A stretch of DNA of 64,000 nucleotides. Origin: Domibacillus aminovorans. Its GTDB lineage: Bacteria; Bacillota; Bacilli; Bacillales; Domibacillaceae. Shown one piece after another: positions 35,291 to 43,780 of the stretch; position 1 is the first letter of the stretch; each line of letters starts with the position of its first letter. A program made the translations under genes and the position numbers. The notes below the pieces were generated by a model, which made no database searches, was not told where the DNA came from, and worked only from the letters and a program-made list of their open reading frames with translations. The stretch spans positions 1 to 64,000 of the forward strand of contig NZ_LQWY01000021.1 of NCBI RefSeq assembly GCF_001643235.1. Direction: 5' to 3'.

Positions 35291-35720
35291 ATCGTTCTTT
35301 CAATTTTCTGTGCAGACCATTCAAGTTTTTCATTAACTGCTCGTATTCATCGCGTTCAATTTTGCATAAATTGATTTCTTCCGCGACACGTTTCGTAATG
35401 TGTGGCTGTTCTATTCGTGCTTTTGTTTTAAGATAAATGAACACTTTCCGTTCATCTTCTTTCGACCGTTCTTTTCGAAGCCATCCGTTCGCTTCCATTC
35501 TTGAAATCATTGGTGTAAGCGTACCGGTGCCAAGATTCAGTTTGGCGCCGAGTTCTTTCATCGTCACTTCATCTTTTTCCCACAATGAAAGAAGCACGAG
35601 GTATTGCGGATAGGTCAATTCGAATGGCTGCAGGACGCTCGTATACAGCTTATTAAACTCGCCAGCTGTTTCATACACCGCAAAACATAGTTGTTTATTT
35701 AACGTTAAAAAATCATTCAT
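35271..35720 (-). CDS. ohrR: OhrR-type MarR-family organic peroxide regulator
   Basis: The 149-residue regulator has the peroxide-sensing Cys in LNKQLCFAVYE (Cys12), the partner Tyr residues in ETAGEFNKLY and TYPQYLVLLSLWE, and a winged helix (LGTGTLTPMISRMEANGW, KERSKEDERKVFIYL). It is of the one-Cys Bacillus type. It overlaps the glutathione peroxidase gene by one base (TAATG), so both are on one transcript. An OhrR-like palindrome lies upstream of that operon, which implies autoregulation. Confidence 0.85.
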   Translation of the reverse strand: MNDFLTLNKQLCFAVYETAGEFNKLYTSVLQPFELTYPQYLVLLSLWEKDEVTMKELGAKLNLGTGTLTPMISRMEANGWLRKERSKEDERKVFIYLKTKARIEQPHITKRVAEEINLCKIERDEYEQLMKNLNGLHRKLKERLKSAGA

Positions 35721-36196
35721 TACAATACGTTTTTCAAATCCTCTTCCATTTTTTCCGGATCTGTCGTCGGCGCATACCGTTCGACAACCTGTCCATTTTT
35801 ATCGACTAAAAACTTCGTAAAATTCCATTTGATTTTTTTCGATAAAATCCCTTTTTTCTCTGTCGTCAAATGTTTAAAAAGTGGGTCCGCCTCGTCCCCA
35901 TTTACCTCCACTTTCGCAAACATCGGGAACGAGACACCATAATTTCGCTGGCAAAACTCGGTCGTTTCGTTAATGTCATCAAACTCTTGATTGTTAAACT
36001 GATCGCACGGAAAACCGAGCACAGTCATTCCTTCATCTTTATATTTTTCATACAGAGATTGCAGCCCGCCAAACTGAGGCGTGAATCCGCATTTGCTTGC
36101 AGTATTGACAATTACTAACGTCTTTCCTTCATACTCTTTCAACGACATCACTTCACCATTCGGCTTCTTCACTTCGAAATCATATACACTTGTCAT
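35720..36196 (-). CDS. bsaA: glutathione peroxidase-like thiol peroxidase (BsaA)
   Basis: The 158-residue protein has the GPx signatures NTASKCGFTPQFGGL (catalytic Cys near residue 36), FPCDQFNNQEF and WNFTKFLVD (catalytic Trp/Asn). It uses Cys, not selenocysteine, and probably thioredoxin or bacillithiol as reductant to remove hydroperoxides. It is first in an operon with ohrR, which makes organic-peroxide control likely. The ATG at 36196 follows AAGGGGAG at a slightly long spacing. Confidence 0.88.
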   Translation of the reverse strand: MTSVYDFEVKKPNGEVMSLKEYEGKTLVIVNTASKCGFTPQFGGLQSLYEKYKDEGMTVLGFPCDQFNNQEFDDINETTEFCQRNYGVSFPMFAKVEVNGDEADPLFKHLTTEKKGILSKKIKWNFTKFLVDKNGQVVERYAPTTDPEKMEEDLKNVL

Positions 36197-36219
36197 GCTT
36201 GATCATCTCCCCTTCTCAA

Positions 36220-36258
36220 AATTATATCTTCCACGATTTAATCGTATACGATACAATT
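36220..36258 (-). promoter_or_regulatory. candidate OhrR operator and promoter of gpx-ohrR
   Basis: The perfect palindrome ACGATTAAATCGT (36233-36245) has the spacing and AT core of Bacillus OhrR sites (ACAATTAAATTGT) with paired changes in both arms. A second partial copy ATTGTATCGTATACG adjoins it upstream. A -10 TATAAT lies just downstream (about 36222-36227). Confidence 0.55.
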
Positions 36259-36280
36259 ACTAAATACAAGTTTTTTGCAC

Positions 36281-36312
36281 AAAGAAGCCACTCTTAAAAA
36301 AGTGGCTTCTTT
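36281..36312 (-). terminator. terminator overlapping the terD stop codon
   Basis: AAAGAAGCCACT and AGTGGCTTCTTT arms form a 12-bp stem around the stop codon of the TerD gene. Confidence 0.75.
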
Positions 36313-36944
36313 GCATATAAGGGGGATGTTTTGGTCAGCGCTTTTTTCTTTTCAAAAAAGGAATCCGGCCATTTCATCATTCCGTACGCCTGGCATACTG
36401 AATTTATGCCGCCGTCAATGCCTTTTCCAGACGTCTTAAATGTCCACCCATCTTCCGTTCGGCACACTTCACCAATCACAACTGCTGTTTCATTCGAAAA
36501 ATCTTTTTCCAGCTCGTAACAGGCGATTTCTTCTTTCGTTTCGTCACTGACAATACGAACAAAAGCATCATTCACTTCACCAAATGTTTGACCGCGCTCA
36601 TCCGCCTCATGAATGACAATTGCCACCACTATTTTATGAATCGAAGCAGGTACATACGATAATTGAATGAATAATTGTTCATCATCGCCTGTTCCGGCAC
36701 CATTTTGATTATCATTTGATAAAACAACCACTCCATCAAACGCCGTTAACTGATTGTAAAACACAATATGTTCCTTTGAACGAATATTGCCTGTTTCATC
36801 CACTAGTAATGCCAATGCGTCCAAATCAAAATGGGATGTTGAATGGTCACTGATTGACCAACCGAGACCGAGCCGAATGGATGTCACCATAGAAGAAGGC
36901 TTCGTTAACTCTACTTTTTGTCCGTTAACCAGTTTAACCAACAT
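36294..36944 (-). CDS. TerD-family protein
   Basis: The 216-residue protein has the TerD calcium-binding pattern: LGLGWSISDH, HFDLDALALLVDETG, FYNQLTAFDGVVVLSNDNQNGAGTGDDEQ with clustered Asp/Asn ligands. The family is linked to tellurite resistance and to stress or envelope functions (YceC-E in Bacillus). No other ter gene is adjacent. The longer-than-usual C-terminus (about 20 residues) is basic. Confidence 0.85.
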   Translation of the reverse strand: MLVKLVNGQKVELTKPSSMVTSIRLGLGWSISDHSTSHFDLDALALLVDETGNIRSKEHIVFYNQLTAFDGVVVLSNDNQNGAGTGDDEQLFIQLSYVPASIHKIVVAIVIHEADERGQTFGEVNDAFVRIVSDETKEEIACYELEKDFSNETAVVIGEVCRTEDGWTFKTSGKGIDGGINSVCQAYGMMKWPDSFFEKKKALTKTSPLYAKKPLF

Positions 36945-37074
36945 GATTCCTCCTGCCTAAAATAACTTTTCTTACTCTCATTATAGTAATTAAATCGTAC
37001 CACACCGTCCTATCTCTCTTCAATTTTGAACCCTTTTCACCCCAGTTTCTCTCCCCTTAGTTCATCAAAAAGAC

Positions 37075-37104
37075 AAAAAAAGCACCCCCAATGGATGCTC
37101 CTTC
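37075..37104 (-). terminator. terminator of the SGNH-hydrolase operon
   Basis: AGCATCC and GGGTGCT arms are followed by TTTTTTTG on the minus strand at the stop of the downstream gene. Confidence 0.65.
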
Positions 37105-37105
37105 A

Positions 37106-37495
37106 TTAACGAACCTCTTCCGTCAACGTAAAATCCCCTGCTTCATTAACGTCTACGTTCAGTCTATTTGTTGCATTTAAATACCTTAATATCGTAATGA
37201 ACCGTGCTTGCCCAATCCCCTGTTTCTCTAAATCTGACTGCATATTAGTGAAGGGTGGAAGTTCCTTCGTCTTTTCTTCTGCCTCCACATACGGAGCAAA
37301 GTAATGAGACACTTTGTTCACTTCTTCTTCAGTGATAAAATTCAAGTGTTCAAACTCATTGTTTAACGCTTCTTCAAAACCGTTTAACAACCCGAAAATG
37401 TGGCCTTCATCCACTTTCTTAATCCCTTGTTTCTTTTGTATTTCGTATAATTCACCGAAAGCTTTCCCTAAGACTATTTTTAAATCTGTCTCCAC
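37106..37495 (-). CDS. uncharacterised 129-residue protein
   Basis: From the GTG at 37495 (AAAGGAGGAG upstream) the protein is soluble, mainly helical and acidic, with DEGHIFGLLNGFEEALN and a C-terminal region QGIGQARFITILRYLNATNRL that looks like a small winged-helix or protein-binding domain. I recognise no family. It follows the SGNH hydrolase gene by about 60 bases on the same strand and probably shares its transcript. Confidence 0.6.
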   Translation of the reverse strand: METDLKIVLGKAFGELYEIQKKQGIKKVDEGHIFGLLNGFEEALNNEFEHLNFITEEEVNKVSHYFAPYVEAEEKTKELPPFTNMQSDLEKQGIGQARFITILRYLNATNRLNVDVNEAGDFTLTEEVR

Positions 37496-37555
37496 CTTAT
37501 CTCCTCCTTTTTCGATATCTTTTGCAAACGAAAACATTTTATCCGGGAGGGAGGT

Positions 37556-38389
37556 TTAATGTTGTTTCATTAAAGTTCTCGTATCATTTTTTAATTGGAT
37601 CAACATTTGTTCAGCAATCGCATTGTACCCGCGCGCGTTCGGATGAACTCCATCATAAGAAAGATATTGTGGCTGCTCACTATTGATCACATCCGCCGTT
37701 TCAATCACCAATGCATAGTCCACTTTGTCTGCCAGTTCATAGAGCTTCAAGTTCCATTTAGGCAGTATTTTGTCTGCTAAAGAATAAAATTCATTTTCTT
37801 GATCCAATGGGTTGTATAACTCCAACAAAAGAACGGTCGCATCAGGATTAAGCTCGTTAATTCGATTCATCGTACTCGATAGGTTATGGACAAAATCGGT
37901 TTGAAGTCGATCAAATGACCGAATTGCTTCATAAAAGCCCTCCTCAAAACCGAGGCGCAGTATATCATTTCCCCCAATATTAATAGTGACAATATCCGCG
38001 TTTTTAATTTTCTCGTCAAATTCTCCCTTTTGAACTAACTCGTTTAATTCTTCACTTGTGATTTCATTAATGCCTTCATTTTGATAAAGAACCTCTTTTT
38101 GAATATCCTCTTCCAAATTCAACGAAAACGATCTGACTAAATTCTCATTCGAACTAGCCCCGAAACCTTTTATAATCGAATCGCCTAACGCTAGATGATG
38201 AAGGATTGGTTTATCGACAGAACGGTAATAATCCGTATACGAAATGTGATGTTCACTCGCCATTGTATGTGAAACAGCGGCCGTTTCTTTTTTCACCTTA
38301 TCGATTTGATACTGCGGATAATATATCCAAATCGATACACCTAATACGCCTACTCCTAAGAGACTGAGTACATATCCAATGACTTTCAT
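37556..38389 (-). CDS. membrane-anchored SGNH/GDSL hydrolase
   Basis: The 277-residue protein has an N-terminal anchor (residues 4-22), then the SGNH blocks: ALGDSI (Ser near 70), INIGGND (Gly/Asn), LLELYNP and DGVHPN with the catalytic Asp/His near 252-255. It is an extracytoplasmic esterase or lipase-like enzyme, similar to lipase/acylhydrolases of Bacillus. The substrate is unknown. Confidence 0.85.
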   Translation of the reverse strand: MKVIGYVLSLLGVGVLGVSIWIYYPQYQIDKVKKETAAVSHTMASEHHISYTDYYRSVDKPILHHLALGDSIIKGFGASSNENLVRSFSLNLEEDIQKEVLYQNEGINEITSEELNELVQKGEFDEKIKNADIVTINIGGNDILRLGFEEGFYEAIRSFDRLQTDFVHNLSSTMNRINELNPDATVLLLELYNPLDQENEFYSLADKILPKWNLKLYELADKVDYALVIETADVINSEQPQYLSYDGVHPNARGYNAIAEQMLIQLKNDTRTLMKQH

Positions 38390-38579
38390 TTTTTCGTCTT
38401 ACTTCCTCCTTTTATATGCAAACACATTCAATTATCGTCCAATTAATAACAAATTATACGTAATACATCGTCGTATCAATCATAAAAAAAGCTAGCACTC
38501 ATAAACTAAAAAGTCAAATAATGAATACGCCAATAAAGCGTAATGGAGTGATAGGAATATCCGTGAAAAAACATGGTCA

Positions 38580-39839
38580 ATGAAACCTTTTTATGTCATC
38601 TTTTTTCTCGTTTATCTGATTTATGTAATTGGCATCAGTTCGTACCTGTTTAGTCTTACGCCCGGTGATATCCCACAAGACTATAAAGGAACGACAGCAG
38701 ATCCTGCTGCCTTTTTAACCTCCGCTCAAATCGAAGAGTCCCATCAGCTTGATTTGATCGGTTATTTTACTTTTTTTTTAAAAACACCACTTGATTTTTT
38801 CCTTTTCATTGCCGTTCTTTCCTTTTCCAAACGGGTGTGTGACCACGCCAAAAAAATCGCCAAACGCTCCTTCTGGCAATTTTCTTTTTACTATTTCGTC
38901 CTTTCGCTCATGCTCGCAGCCATTTACCTTCCTCTTGATCTGTTCTTTTTTTATCTCGGTCATCATTATGATTTGACGAGTCAAAGCCTGTACTCTTGGG
39001 TAAAAGATTTTCTCCTTGATCTCGGCGTAGACTTACTCATCATGACGCCTCTCTTATTCGGTGCTTTCTGGCTCATCAGAAAACAGCCGAAAAAATGGTG
39101 GCTTAGCATGTGGGGCTTTTGCCTGCCTCTTACCGTTCTAATGATGTTTCTTGTCCCTCAGTTTATTAGTCCACTCTTTAATGAATATAAACCGCTTGAA
39201 GACAAAATCGTTCGTACTGAAATTGAACAGCTTGCTGCGGAAGCAGGGATTCCGGATGCAAAAATTTTAGAAATGAATATGTCTAAACAAACGAACCAGA
39301 TGAACGCATTTGTCACAGGGATCGGTTCGAACATGCAAATTGTTCTTGGAGACACAACGATTGAAAAATTGACGATCGATGAAATTCGTTTTGTGATGGC
39401 ACATGAAATCGGCCACTATAAGTTGAAGCACATGTACCACGATCTTTTCTTAAATGTGTTCATGACCTTCTACGTCGCATTTGGTACGTACTATGTGTAC
39501 CACTTTCTTTTACGTAATGTCGGTTCACAGATTGGCATAAAAAAAGCCGACGATTTTGCGGCTCTTCCCCTGCTTTTGTTGGCAGTATCAATCGTCAGTT
39601 TTCCCCTTTCTCCTTTGGAAAATGTATATTCAAGATATATGGAAACACAGGCGGATGAATATGCGTTGAACATGACAGACGATAAAGAAGCCGCTATTTC
39701 AAGTTTTCAGAAGCTCACGAAAGATTCCAAAACAACCGGGTATGATCCTGATGTGATTCATTTTTTCCAAGGTTCTCATCCCCGTCTCATTGAACGGATT
39801 GATTATGTCGAACATTATCAGATTCCAGAGGATGAATAA
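38580..39839 (+). CDS. M48-family membrane metalloprotease (Ste24-like)
   Basis: The 419-residue protein has about six membrane helices and the zinc motif AHEIGHYKLKH (HExxH near residue 273) with the third ligand Glu in METQADEYAL (near 350), as in CAAX-type proteases YhfN/Ste24. It probably cleaves membrane peptides. The ATG at 38580 has no obvious ribosome binding site, which is unusual for this window. The start might be elsewhere, but no better codon is in frame. Confidence 0.85.
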   Translation: MKPFYVIFFLVYLIYVIGISSYLFSLTPGDIPQDYKGTTADPAAFLTSAQIEESHQLDLIGYFTFFLKTPLDFFLFIAVLSFSKRVCDHAKKIAKRSFWQFSFYYFVLSLMLAAIYLPLDLFFFYLGHHYDLTSQSLYSWVKDFLLDLGVDLLIMTPLLFGAFWLIRKQPKKWWLSMWGFCLPLTVLMMFLVPQFISPLFNEYKPLEDKIVRTEIEQLAAEAGIPDAKILEMNMSKQTNQMNAFVTGIGSNMQIVLGDTTIEKLTIDEIRFVMAHEIGHYKLKHMYHDLFLNVFMTFYVAFGTYYVYHFLLRNVGSQIGIKKADDFAALPLLLLAVSIVSFPLSPLENVYSRYMETQADEYALNMTDDKEAAISSFQKLTKDSKTTGYDPDVIHFFQGSHPRLIERIDYVEHYQIPEDE

Positions 39840-39863
39840 GAAAAAAGAATAATGAATAATCTG

Positions 39864-39896
39864 AAGCCCGGTCTTTCAATAGACTGGCTTTTTTCA
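39864..39896 (+). terminator. terminator of the M48 protease gene
   Basis: AAGCCCGGTCT and AGACTGGCTT arms are followed by TTTTTT. Confidence 0.75.
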
Positions 39897-40071
39897 TTAC
39901 ATAATACCCCACTTCAAATACGTAAAGCGCACAGCTCGGTATTAAGCGTGGGATGAATCGCCTTCGGACAAGGGGTCGCTTTAGCGGTCTCGATTGTCCG
40001 ACTGTTCGAAAGCTGTTTGAATTAGACGAAAGGAACGATGATACGAATGCCCCCTTTTTTCTTCTATTTTT

Positions 40072-40124
40072 CTAAAAGAAAAAACAGAACTAATGTTTGT
40101 TTTTTCTTTTAGGAATGGTATAAT
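40072..40124 (+). promoter_or_regulatory. tnpB promoter inside a perfect 15-bp inverted repeat
   Basis: CTAAAAGAAAAAACA (40072-40086) and its exact complement (40098-40112) are 11 bases apart. The second arm covers a -35-like TTGTTT (40097-40102), and TATAAT lies at 40119-40124 after 16 bases. Read-through transcripts would fold here, which could protect against outside transcription. Confidence 0.55.
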
Positions 40125-40159
40125 GAGGAAGATGGGAACGGAGGTATCATACAATGATC

Positions 40160-41323
40160 ATGCACAAAGCGTATAAATTCCGCATCTACCCAAACAAAGA
40201 GCAAGAAAGGCTGATTGCGAAAACAATCGGAAGCAGCCGTTTTGTCTTCAATCACTTTTTAGCGAAGTGGAATGATACGTACAAAGAAACAGGCAAAGGA
40301 TTGACGTATAACTCGTGTTCTGTCCAATTAACACAACTAAAGAAGGAATTAATGTGGTTAAAAGAAGTCGATAGTGTTGCCATTCAATCATCACTTAAAA
40401 ATCTTGCGGATGCTTATTCGAGATTCTTCAAAAATCAAAATAAACGACCACATTTTAAATCGAAAAAGAACCATGTTCAATCCTACACAACAAAGCACAC
40501 GAACGGCAATATTGCGGTTGCTGATCATAAACTGAAATTGCCGAAACTTGGTTGGATTCGCTTTGCGAAAAGTCGTGAGGTGGAAGGACGTATCTTGAAT
40601 GCTACGATTAGACGCCATTCAAATGGCAAGTATTTTGCCTCTATTCTTGCCGAAACAGAGGTGAAAGAAAAATCGAAAACAGGTTCATCCGTTGGAATGG
40701 ACGCTGGATTAAAAGACTTTGCTATTCTCTCTGACGGAAGCATATACAAAAATCCTCGTTTCTTCCGTTCACTTGAAAAGAAACTGGCAAAAGAGCAACG
40801 TGTTCTTTCACGTAGAAAAGAAATCGCTATCAAACAGAAACGTAAGCTGTCTGAATCAAAGAATTATCAAAAACAACGCAGAAAAGTGGCTCGTATCTAT
40901 GAACGCATGGTGAATGCACGTAACGACTATTTGCATAAGATCAGCACCGAGATCATCAAAAACCACGATGTGATCGGTATTGAAGATTTGAAAGTGTCCA
41001 ACATGTTGAAGAATCATAAATTAGCGAAAGCCATCAGTGAAGCGAGTTGGTCGCAATTCAGAACTATGCTTAAATACAAAGCAAAATGGTATGGAAAACA
41101 GGTTGTAGTTGTTGGAAAAACATTTGCCAGTTCTCAATTATGTTCTTGTTGTGGATATAAAAATAAAGACGTTAAGAATCTTCATTTGCGTGAGTGGGAT
41201 TGTCCAGAGTGCCAAACTCATCATGATCGAGATCTTAACGCAGGATTAAATCTCAAAAACGAAGCCATAAGACTTTTAACCGCAGGGACTGCGGGGGTAG
41301 CCTACTCCATAACTGGCCGATAG
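40160..41323 (+). CDS. tnpB: TnpB RNA-guided nuclease of an IS200/IS605-group element
   Basis: The 387-residue protein has the OrfB helix-turn-helix start ([15 protein letters not shown]), a RuvC-like core with Asp in [12 protein letters not shown] (about 180), Glu in [10 protein letters not shown] (about 280) and Asp in [10 protein letters not shown] (about 363), and the zinc finger CSCCGYK...CPEC (about 330-350). All catalytic residues are present, so it looks active. TnpB uses an omega-RNA made from the 3' end of its own gene region to cut DNA beside a TAM. The GGAGG site precedes an ATG at 40154; I chose 40160 by family start, with low certainty. Confidence 0.9.
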   Translation: MHKAYKFRIYPNKEQERLIAKTIGSSRFVFNHFLAKWNDTYKETGKGLTYNSCSVQLTQLKKELMWLKEVDSVAIQSSLKNLADAYSRFFKNQNKRPHFKSKKNHVQSYTTKHTNGNIAVADHKLKLPKLGWIRFAKSREVEGRILNATIRRHSNGKYFASILAETEVKEKSKTGSSVGMDAGLKDFAILSDGSIYKNPRFFRSLEKKLAKEQRVLSRRKEIAIKQKRKLSESKNYQKQRRKVARIYERMVNARNDYLHKISTEIIKNHDVIGIEDLKVSNMLKNHKLAKAISEASWSQFRTMLKYKAKWYGKQVVVVGKTFASSQLCSCCGYKNKDVKNLHLREWDCPECQTHHDRDLNAGLNLKNEAIRLLTAGTAGVAYSITGR

Positions 41324-41459
41324 GTTGGTGTTCTTAGGAATCCCCTACTTCAAACAGACATAATGTTGTTACGTGGGGGTAGTTCAATGTCGTATACTGT
41401 AATTTAATAGATTTTAAACATGTTTTTGATTTCATCTTAACTATTATGAAGGAGCGTGT

Positions 41460-42275
41460 TTGATCGTGAACGCTGCAAAAGTGACATCACTATGGAGATA
41501 CCCTGTTAAATCGATGATGGGGGAAGAAATGAATGCGTGCGACATAACAAAAAAGGGACTATTAGGGGACAGAGCATTCGGCGTCATCGACATGTCCACA
41601 AGTAAACTCGCAAATGCAAAAAATCCACTGAAATGGCCGAACATGTTTCAATACCGGGCAGCTTTTACGGAGCCGCCACAACTGTTATCGTCTACTCCGC
41701 CTGTCCGAATCACGTTTCCTGATGGCACAGCGATTCTAAGTACAGATGAGGAAAAGAACACAAAGCTTTCTGAGAGCTTTAATCGAACGGTACAGCTGTC
41801 GAGTCCTTCATCACTCGATGTCGAATTTGAGGGGTACATTCCTGAAGATATAGAGGAATTAGAGAATCCAGGTTCCATTTTCACTCGAACATCACCTGAA
41901 GGTACTTTTTTTGATATTGGAATCGTTCACATTATTACGACGTCAACGATCAATACGTTAAGAAAATCGATTCCCGAGAGCAGAATTGAACCGAGACGAT
42001 TCAGACCGAATATCATCATTGATGTTCCAGAAGCAGAAGGGTTCGTAGAGAATGAGTGGATTGGTAAAACATTGACGATCGGTAGCCATGTGCAGCTAAA
42101 AATTTTGCAGCCGACGAAGCGGTGTGTCATGACGACACTTGCACAAGGCGATCTTCCGAAAGATCCCGCTGTTTTAAAATCAATCGTCAAAAACAATGCC
42201 GGCAGTTTCGGTGTTTATGCTGAAGTCGTGACAGATGGAAAGATACATGCTGGAGATCATGTGGATATTAAATAG
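41460..42275 (+). CDS. MOSC-domain protein
   Basis: The 271-residue protein has the N-terminal MOSC_N barrel (SLWRYPVKSMMGEEM, GDRAFGVID) and the MOSC domain with RFRPNIIID, PTKRCVMTTL (the Cys near 219) and KNNAGSFGVYAEV. Members bind molybdenum cofactor or carry sulfur, often acting in N-hydroxylated compound reduction. TTG at 41460 follows AAGGAG at good spacing; GTG at 41466 is an alternative. It lies just after the TnpB element. Confidence 0.85.
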   Translation: MIVNAAKVTSLWRYPVKSMMGEEMNACDITKKGLLGDRAFGVIDMSTSKLANAKNPLKWPNMFQYRAAFTEPPQLLSSTPPVRITFPDGTAILSTDEEKNTKLSESFNRTVQLSSPSSLDVEFEGYIPEDIEELENPGSIFTRTSPEGTFFDIGIVHIITTSTINTLRKSIPESRIEPRRFRPNIIIDVPEAEGFVENEWIGKTLTIGSHVQLKILQPTKRCVMTTLAQGDLPKDPAVLKSIVKNNAGSFGVYAEVVTDGKIHAGDHVDIK

Positions 42276-42280
42276 AAGAA

Positions 42281-42327
42281 AAAACACACAGCCTGGAAGA
42301 ACATTTCTCTTTCGGGCTGTGTGTTTT
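42281..42327 (+). terminator. terminator of the MOSC gene
   Basis: AAAACACACAGCC and GGGCTGTGTGTTTTT arms form a 12-bp stem, directly in front of the ktrB start codon. Confidence 0.8.
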
Positions 42328-42328
42328 T

Positions 42329-43753
42329 ATGAATGTTCATGAAGTATCAGGACAGAATAGTGTAGACAATGTATTTTATGAAATCGATTGTACTCTTCAT
42401 TTCACAGACAGGGAGTTGAAAAAGATAAAAAAATTTTTAGACCCTCCCAAAGTTCTCGTACTGGGCTTTTTGACGATCTCTTTAATTGGAACATTTCTGT
42501 TATCTCTGCCTTATGCGACAGTCGATGGAAAGGGGCTGTCTTTTTTAAATGCTTTATTTACATCTACATCTGCTGCTTGTGTCAATGGTCTCGTCGTTGT
42601 GGATACAGGCACTACCTTTACCCTGTTTGGACAGCTTGTCATTTTATCGCTCATTCAACTAGGTGGACTCGGGTTTATGACGTTTGCTACCTTTCTTGCT
42701 GTTTTGTTGGGGAAACGAATTTCTTTAAAAGAACGGTTGCTGCTTCGTGAATCGACAAACAGCTCGTCCATTTCAGGCGTTGTGACGTTAACGAAAAGAA
42801 TTATCCTTTTTAGCGTTACGATTGAAATCGTTGGGGCAATCCTTTTAGCGTTTCGTTTTGCTGCTGAGATGCCGATTGGAAAAGCGATCTATTACGGGGT
42901 TTTCCATTCGATTTCAAATTTTAATAATGCAGGTTTTGACTTAACCGGGGGATTTAAAAGTTTAGCCCTTTATGCAGAAGATCCGATCGTAAACCTGACG
43001 GTTTGTGCGCTCATTACAGTAGGCGGGATTGGTTTTATTGTCTTGAATGAAGTGTTCGAATACCGGGAAACCCGCCGTTTATCTTTACATACGAAAGTTG
43101 TACTCGCTACGAGCTTCGTCTTAACGTTTGGCGGTACAATTTTCATTTTGCTGTTAGAGTTTGGAAACCCGAAAACATTGCAGCCCTTATCTTATTCTGG
43201 AAAAGTGTTAGCCGCACTTTTTCAATCTGTTACGACACGATCAACTGGTTCCAGTACATTGAACATTCCCGATTTATCGCAGTCTACTTTATTCCTGCTT
43301 ATTTTTCTTATGTTCATCGGAGCTTCTCCCGGTTCAGCTGGGGGCGGGATTAAAACAACCACTTTCGCGACTTTATTAGGGGCTGTCTGGTCACAGATAA
43401 AAGGGAGAGAAGATGTTGTATTCTTTCGCCAATGTATTCCTTTTGACACCATCTATAAAGCTCTTACCATCACGATCAGCGGGTTATTTTTCGTTATCAT
43501 CCTTACCATGCTGCTGACGATTACAGAAAGTGGAAAAGACTTTTTAATGATTTTTTTTGAAGCCGTTTCTGCCTCTTCTGACGTCGGTTTATCCATGGGG
43601 CTGACCCCTGAATTATCACCGGTTGGTCGTATACTCATTATTTTCGCCATGTTTGCAGGGAGAGTGGGACCTTTAACGATTGCCTATGCCGTTGCTACAA
43701 GAGAAAAACCGAATGCGTTCCGTTATCCGAAAGGAAAAATAATGATTGGCTAA
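42329..43753 (+). CDS. ktrB: KtrB/KtrD-type potassium channel subunit
   Basis: The 474-residue membrane protein has four M1-P-M2 repeats with the filter-like segments TSAACVNGL, NFNNAGFD, TTRSTGSS and SSDVGLSMG, and the gate-region GSAGGGIKTTT, as in Trk/Ktr channels. It has about 40 extra N-terminal residues before the usual KtrB start. The ATG at 42329 lies right after a terminator hairpin and has no ribosome binding site, so the real start may be further inside. It forms an operon with ktrA (27-base gap). Confidence 0.88.
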   Translation: MNVHEVSGQNSVDNVFYEIDCTLHFTDRELKKIKKFLDPPKVLVLGFLTISLIGTFLLSLPYATVDGKGLSFLNALFTSTSAACVNGLVVVDTGTTFTLFGQLVILSLIQLGGLGFMTFATFLAVLLGKRISLKERLLLRESTNSSSISGVVTLTKRIILFSVTIEIVGAILLAFRFAAEMPIGKAIYYGVFHSISNFNNAGFDLTGGFKSLALYAEDPIVNLTVCALITVGGIGFIVLNEVFEYRETRRLSLHTKVVLATSFVLTFGGTIFILLLEFGNPKTLQPLSYSGKVLAALFQSVTTRSTGSSTLNIPDLSQSTLFLLIFLMFIGASPGSAGGGIKTTTFATLLGAVWSQIKGREDVVFFRQCIPFDTIYKALTITISGLFFVIILTMLLTITESGKDFLMIFFEAVSASSDVGLSMGLTPELSPVGRILIIFAMFAGRVGPLTIAYAVATREKPNAFRYPKGKIMIG

Positions 43754-43780
43754 TGAATTTGTAAGGAGTGTGGCGACAAG

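Larger units (their letters stand above)
39901..41387 (+). mobile_element. TnpB-only IS200/IS605-group element with LE and RE
   Basis: The element carries tnpB but no tnpA. Left boundary: TTCATTAC ends at 39900 and the next sequence contains CCCCACTTCAAATACG. Right boundary: CCCCTACTTCAAACAG...GTGGGGGTAGTTCAA ends near 41387. Both ends share CCCC-x-ACTTCAAA and can fold into imperfect hairpins. The 5' TTAC (or TTCAT) fits the target or TAM types of this group. The region between about 41300 and 41387 should encode the omega-RNA 3' scaffold. Exact ends are uncertain by a few bases. Confidence 0.65.
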
